DNA of 64,000 bases from Limonium bicolor (Eukaryota > Streptophyta > Magnoliopsida > Caryophyllales > Plumbaginaceae): NCBI GenBank assembly GCA_023374045.1, contig CM041776.1, positions 119,493,000 to 119,556,999 on the forward strand, read 5' to 3'. The notes beneath the pieces were generated by a model. That model searched no databases. It was not told the DNA's origin and was given only the letters and a program-made list of their open reading frames with translations. This document shows positions 58,359 through 64,000 of the stretch, one piece after another. Made by a program: the position numbers and the translations under genes. Every line of letters starts with the position of its first letter. Position 1 is the stretch's first letter.

Positions 58359-59393
58359 CCTTCACAATTTCTGTCATATATGGAAAAAAAAACAAGGACA
58401 AGTCAAAACAATAACTGGAAAAAATAACACAAATGTAGAAAAAAAGAAGAAATTGATACCAAAGAAGAAGAAGAATTGGTTGAAGCTTCAGATTTTTTGT
58501 TTACAAGTCGAGATGAATCATGGCTGAACTTGGGTATTGTATCGACCTCAGTGACAGTCAAAGGACTTTCAATGTTTCCTCTACCGTAACCCCTAGCCTT
58601 ATTTTCCAACTTCAACCTCTCATAATATCTCTTATGATCCCAACAAAGGATGTTAGCGAATTTTTCTAACACCGGGATTGTCCCCTATTGATGCACTATC
58701 GAAATAGAAGAGATTTAACTGCAACAAAGACCCAGTGAAATATTTACCCTCTGATTTGGACTTGCTCCAACTCCTCATAGCCTCACCGAGTTTGCACCTC
58801 ACAAACTCACACCAGTTCATTTCATTGCACTGACTCAGATCCATCAACGAATATAAGAGTTTCTAATTACAATGCCTAGTTTGTTGGGAACTTATCAAGC
58901 AAGAAACATTAAAACAAACAAAAATTCTTTTGAATTCATCCCCTCTAAAAGTATGCAAACACTTAGCCATTTGTTTAATAGTTGGACCTTTAACTTTCAC
59001 ATTCCAACATTCCCTCCAAGAACCAATAAACTCAAAAACTTCCTCAGATTCAAACTGACTTTTGGCCTCAACAACAGTAACCAGACCTTTTGGTAGACCA
59101 AGCAAGCATAAACAGGCTAAGATGACATGTGGATCTTGTCACCATTATTCATCCACAAATAACACTAAGCCTAATCATAATTATTCACCAGCCAGAATTT
59201 TAATGAACCATTAAAAATTTCAGCTTAATATATAACAGAGATTCAAAACCTAGGTCCTCCATAGCTTTTATTGTTTCCAATCACATGCAACATATTTTTC
59301 AAGGCCATCTGAGATGGCACCCTAAACACCTCATTTTCAAGATCAGATTCATCAGTACGTTGTAGGGGTTGCTTTGCTTGCCTTGACTTCTTT
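58359..59393 (-). pseudogene. Host gene remnant, 5' part (plant mobile/DUF1985-like domain)
   Basis: On the minus strand, exon-like segments follow each other. About 59385-59240 has DESDLENEVFRVPSQ, then NMLHVIGNNKSYGG. About 59190-58930 has FWLVNNYD, then LGLPKGLVTVVEAKS and TIKQMAKCL. 58847-58690 has EMNWCEFVRCKLGEAM, then GKYFTGSLLQLNLFYFD. 58672-58455 has FANILCWDHKRYYERLK, then an acidic/Ser-rich part. This order (LGLPKG, then NWC..., then a hydrophobic LFY segment) matches the N-terminal domain of a large plant gene family that often ends in a Ulp1-like protease. Stops and missing splice sites show decay. Solo LTR F cuts it on one side and element H on the other. Confidence 0.55.
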
Positions 59394-62300
59394 TGTAACA
59401 CCCCTACTCTATTCGGCTCCTAATCAACTTAATTAATAATAAAATCGCAGCGGTAATCTCAACAATTGTTCTACTGGTGTCACCGTTCTTACTCGCCCAT
59501 ACGAGTAATAACGTGCTTACTGATACATTCTTAAATACGAAACATCTTCCCACAGTGACAACAAGAGATAGATCTAAACTTCCCAAACCAATATAAATTA
59601 CATTCACAGTGAGCATTCTAAGTATTCAAATCCTATACACGTTTCTAGGTTCGTATCAAATGCAATAGTGCATGTTTAAATAACTGTAATCAAACTACCC
59701 AGCGCGTCACTCTCTTTGTCGACACCGGAAGCTGCATACCTGCAAAAATGTTTGTTTGTGGTATGGAATCAGCCCCTGGTGAGTATGTTACTACATGACC
59801 GTCATGCCCCCTCAGACCCTCAGTTAATTGGTCGAGAGCATGCGATTTATTTTCATGCAGATAGTTTATATAATAACTGTAAAGCAACAATATATATTGC
59901 AGTAACTCAAATAGTAAACAAGCCCCCGGCTACACACATCGCATCTTAATATACCACTGATAGCGTTACAACGCTTGTATGAGTACTTAGACTCCAATCC
60001 AACAAACACTTAATAATTCATAGTTGAGTACGTCGACTCGCTCGACCAAACAATCCACCATAATCCACACACGAGCACAGCGACTCGACTCATCCAGTTC
60101 ACAACATAGATATAAGTACAGTGACTCATTTAATCAATATCACCAAAACACACCACACATAACCACAAAGCACAACCAATGAACAACAAGGCGAAACAAC
60201 GAGAACTATATATAAGTATGAATTCCCGTTTTTGGCATGCAAGCCCAAATAGTGTTCGCCTAATGTACGAGCTAATATAGTTGTCCGTAATTGTTCAGTC
60301 ACGCCTGATGACAACGTCTCGTTAGAACGACATGTCTCTAAGTTACCTATCGCCTATGGCGGGTCACACACGGCAGTAGCCACTCCAGCGGTAGAGTCTC
60401 CGACCTACCAACCATCTGTAGTCCGTTGGAAATTTATCCTGATACTTACGGTTACCACACGGTATCCTAGTATCGTTAATGGATCACAGTTCACAACAAG
60501 AGCCACATCCTCTCTATTACTGACCTATACCATCGCATTTGTTCCACTATTTTTCTTAACACAGTAGACTAAGGTCATTAGTCCAATCCAGAGTATGTCA
60601 ACTCGGGATCCAGTATTAGATACAAGAGCGGCGTTTAAAAGAGGCCAATGCTCCGTATATAAGTCTCAGATAATATATATATATTATCTTAATGCTACAA
60701 CGTTTACTTACGTTCCTTATATTACACATATAAGATAGCATCATTGCCGCTAGTTCGTTTTATAATATGTTCATATATACGAACAGTACTGTTATCGTTC
60801 AACAGTAATAATAATAAGCAGCATTAATATACAACTCAAGCATATTTATTCACTTTAGCAGACATTCAATCTTATCACAGATTTCACACAATGTCTGAAC
60901 TGAGGAAATCCTCAGAGACAATCAAGCCACATAAATAAAATACCGTTCACCCGGATTGTATTACGGTGGAGTATGAATCAGCTAAAATCTCTGGAGATCC
61001 TCGAGACGCCTCTAACAATCTATTAATATGCATTACACTATCAGCATCTCATATAAACAATACACTACGGCACCCCGTACCGTTATTAATCTATCCCTGT
61101 TAATCCCCCGTATATTAACTGTCAATGTTTGACGGGTTTTCGGTTTAACTCGGGATTAGAAAAACGTTATATTGCATGCGTAGTTTCCTCTCGTATATTA
61201 ATATACTTAACGTTTGAACTTGTTATCGCATGTAACTTAATATACCTTGTATTGTATAGTTTGTTTCTATATTGCATGTATAATTATACCATGTATTATA
61301 CATCTCACCTTTGTATTTATTTTTCTAAGGTTTGTTTTTCCAAGTTTAATGGAGTATAATTCGTATATAAAATACCATGAACTATATAAATTCTTATTAT
61401 TTCATGAATACTCCTAACATTAGAATTCCATATCTAATGTTTATAATTCTTCTTCTATCTCCTTTCTAAATCATGGTAATATATAGTTATTGAACTATAT
61501 TATATTTTCCATAAAATAACATATATTTATTTATATATGCATTATAGGACTATTTATTATATGGTAAGTCATTATAATATAATTCATTCTTTTAAATGAA
61601 TACCTCTTATATTATAAGTGTTATAACTCTTATAACATAAAAACCATATTATAAATTTTCATTCAAAAATAGTAATATTTCCTAAATCCAACTCCTCATT
61701 TCACCAATCTTCTATATCTCCCTCTTCTAGCGACATTTCTAGCATTCCCAATGCATTTAGAATACATTACCCATCTCTCTCAACTTACCCTCTATTTTCC
61801 TTAGTCAAAATCTGTTACACATACCCACCTTAATCACCTAGTTCCTAACACACTAAGTGTTCCATTCCTAGGTAAATTTTGCCATAACCTCCCCTATAAT
61901 TTTACACTCTCACCACACATTCTAATTCACATTGCAATGCTTATTCCACCTGTTGCAATAGACATCAATATACAAGCTCCCATACATTACACCAACACTA
62001 AACAATCACTTAAAATTCCTGCACTTAAACACTCAATTCCCAATCTGTTTTGGCAGTTTTAAAATGTCTTTTTAAGGCTTCCCAATGCTTACTCTCTTAC
62101 ACATTATACTACTAACGCATTACAACTTTACAATACATGTTTTTACTTCTAAAAATCTGTTACATACTCATTTACCAAGATATACAAGAACAAGTATATT
62201 TACCTTGTTATTTCACAAGCTTCTTCTTTCTTTCTCCTTCCTCTTTCCTTCTTCTTCTCACCGGTTTGTGAACCAATTCTTACACTACAACCCATTCACA

Positions 62301-63512
62301 TATACATTTCAATACACCATTTTAATACTAAGACTAACCCTAACCATTATGTAAGTTCTAATATAGGTTTTAGGGTTTAGAAAATTATTACCTTACAAGG
62401 GTTCAAATGAAGCTTGGAGTGGTTCAAGAACAAGGTTTCCAACTCCTTCAACAAGCCAAAATCGGCTAGAACACAAGAGACCAAACAAGGGTTTAGTCTA
62501 AAATTCGTTTTGCCCTTAAGGCTAGGAAAACAATGGAGTTTTGAGAATATTTTTACCTCAAAAGAACAAGGAGAAGGAGGGCCTTCTAATGGTGGTCTTG
62601 AAACTCCAAATGGGACATACCCATGAAAACGAAAGTTGTTGTTTTCGATTTTTGAAAAGATAGAAATGTTGCTCTTGAGGAGAGGATTTCAATGATGTAA
62701 TTTTTACAATTTTTGGAGGAGGTTTGATGGAGTAGCAAGAGGAGAGAAGAGAGGTTTTGTGTGGGTTTGTTCATTCCTCCATGGCTGTCGCTGGGAAGAA
62801 GGAGAAGAAGAAATGAGAGAGTGAGGGATGGGGGTTCCACGTGAGTGAGGGGAAATGAGATAGAAGAGAGAGAGTATGTGAGTGAGGGAGTTACTTTATT
62901 ACTTTTAGTTGTTTTGTTGTTTTGTGTATAAAAGTGAGTAAGTGAGTGTGTGTGAGAGGGGGAAGCAAAATCGGACACACACAGAGAGAGCATGGGGGTT
63001 TTGAAATTTATTTACAATATTGGACACATAAGTTTGTGTTATTTATACTTCTACCCCACAACTTCCCGTTTTTGACAGTTTTTACTAAACTCTCGTTTTA
63101 TTGATTTTATTGGTCCTAAAGCTTCACTAATATTTATTAATGATTATTTAGTTGACCAAAATTGTTACGAGTCTATTTGACCCGCTTAAAGACACGTTTT
63201 CCCGGTTACCTCGAAAAACGCGCTTTAATGATCATTAGTGATTTTAATCCATTCTAAGGATCCGTTTTCTTCGGGATTTGTTCCCTCTTATTTATTTAGA
63301 CTTAATTAAGCCTTTAGAATCCTTATAATACGCTAACCGAGGTCTCATACCTCCTATGGTTATTTAACGCTTATTTAGCGTTTTTCGCTTTTTAAGCATT
63401 TCTTCATTTCTTTTGGATTTATTTTTCCTTACCAATATTATTTAGGCATTATTAGGCTCTTAATTACATATTAGGATAATTTAATTGCCATATTTAAGGT
63501 CGGGGTATTTCA
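59394..63512 (-). repeat. 3' LTR of element H
   Basis: It runs TGTAACACCCC to GGGGTATTTCA on the plus strand, 4119 bp, with a PPT directly after it. It shares the purine-rich gene-like stretch near 62400-62990 and the end region (63300-63512) with the C and I LTRs. I found no GTCCG palindrome array in it. The left flank TCTTT cannot be tested for a TSD because the other end is outside the window. Frames inside it, such as 62586-62993, are low-complexity read-through. Confidence 0.85.
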
Positions 63513-63530
63513 ATCTACCCCCCTTAAGAA
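63513..63530 (-). other. Polypurine tract of element H
   Basis: The minus strand reads TCTTAAGGGGGGTAGATT directly before the LTR start. It is nearly the same as the PPT of element C, so H and C belong to related families. Confidence 0.85.
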
Positions 63531-64000
63531 CTTTGTCCTCAAAGTTGTTCGAGGTTATGGGTTTACACTGCTTACTCATTCTTACGTGTCTAATACCGCG
63601 GTCATACATGCTTCTTCCTTACTAATTCCTAAATCCATTACTCAAGGTTTCTCCTTTCCCTGTCATACCTATGTACAATACTTACTCCCATCCATATTAC
63701 TATCAACCGTCCGGTTCCTCATTACAACCCTTATACATACATACAATGCAAAGCTATTCCCAAAGCAATGCAATACACAATACAATTCCGCAGGCATTCA
63801 GGTCATCTCGACACGGGACTCCTCTATGTCCCGCTGCCCTTGGAATAATACCACATGCTACCTTACTATCTTCTCCGGTACCTATTTCTAGTAGATCCTC
63901 ATTCTCCATACTAAAGGGAATTCTCTCACTACTACCAATTATAATTTTTCTAAAACATACGACTCCAAATTCCAATTTATATTCATTACTTCTATCCTAA
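63531..64000 (-). mobile_element. Element H interior, cut by window end
   Basis: It begins with AACTTTGTCCTCAAAGTT, the equivalent of the end-of-pol-like text in element C. Up to the window end no domain is readable on either strand. The overlapping 73-109-codon frames have no family resemblance. Confidence 0.6.

Overview
The window looks like plant nuclear heterochromatin, from a flowering plant and probably a dicot. It is made almost entirely of nested LTR retrotransposons, with two small DNA transposons and the broken remains of one host-type gene. I see no bacterial or organellar genes, no rRNA or tRNA genes and no CRISPR array. All element boundaries, target-site duplications (TSDs) and alignments here were read by eye; no search was run.

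Layout. 1-1912 and 13561-19550 belong to element B, a minus-strand Ty3/gypsy-like element with very long LTRs and an essentially non-coding internal region. B is split at 1912/13561 by element A (1913-13560, plus strand), the only element with recognisable polymerase genes. A is a Tat-lineage Ty3/gypsy element with 504/533-bp LTRs, a frameshifted gag-pol, a 42-bp tandem array after pol, and an antisense extra ORF region (gag-like plant transposon protein plus coiled coils). B's 5' LTR (14449-19550) carries a 1257-bp non-autonomous CACTA transposon. Element C (19551-33350, minus) has two near-identical 4.28-kb LTRs and 5.2 kb of non-coding interior; its two outer flanks do not match. Element D (33351-41804, plus) is an Athila-like non-autonomous element with gag remnants only, and solo LTR E (34876-38419) sits inside it with a perfect TSD. 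Element I (about 42691-52812, minus) is a rearranged long-LTR element that contains the solo-like LTR G (43823-46064). Solo LTR F (53918-58358) has a perfect TSD and contains a 540-bp foldback transposon. Element H (59394 to beyond 64000, minus) is cut by the window edge.

The DNA between these insertions (41805-42690, 52815-53917, 58359-59393) reads on the minus strand as one decayed plant gene. It has an N-terminal plant-mobile/DUF1985-like part with an LGLPKG motif, acidic linker exons, and a possible Ulp1-like C-terminal exon.

The most striking signal is an architecture shared by the LTRs of B, C, E, F, G and I. Each carries a short array of 3-5 palindromic modules at a spacing of about 70-73 bp. 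All modules keep a GTCCG...CGGAC core, while the inner stem differs between families and changes on both arms together. Element A has a different set of short palindromes in its LTR and beside its polypurine tract. This pattern suggests recurrent maintenance of hairpins or dyad binding sites in plant LTRs.
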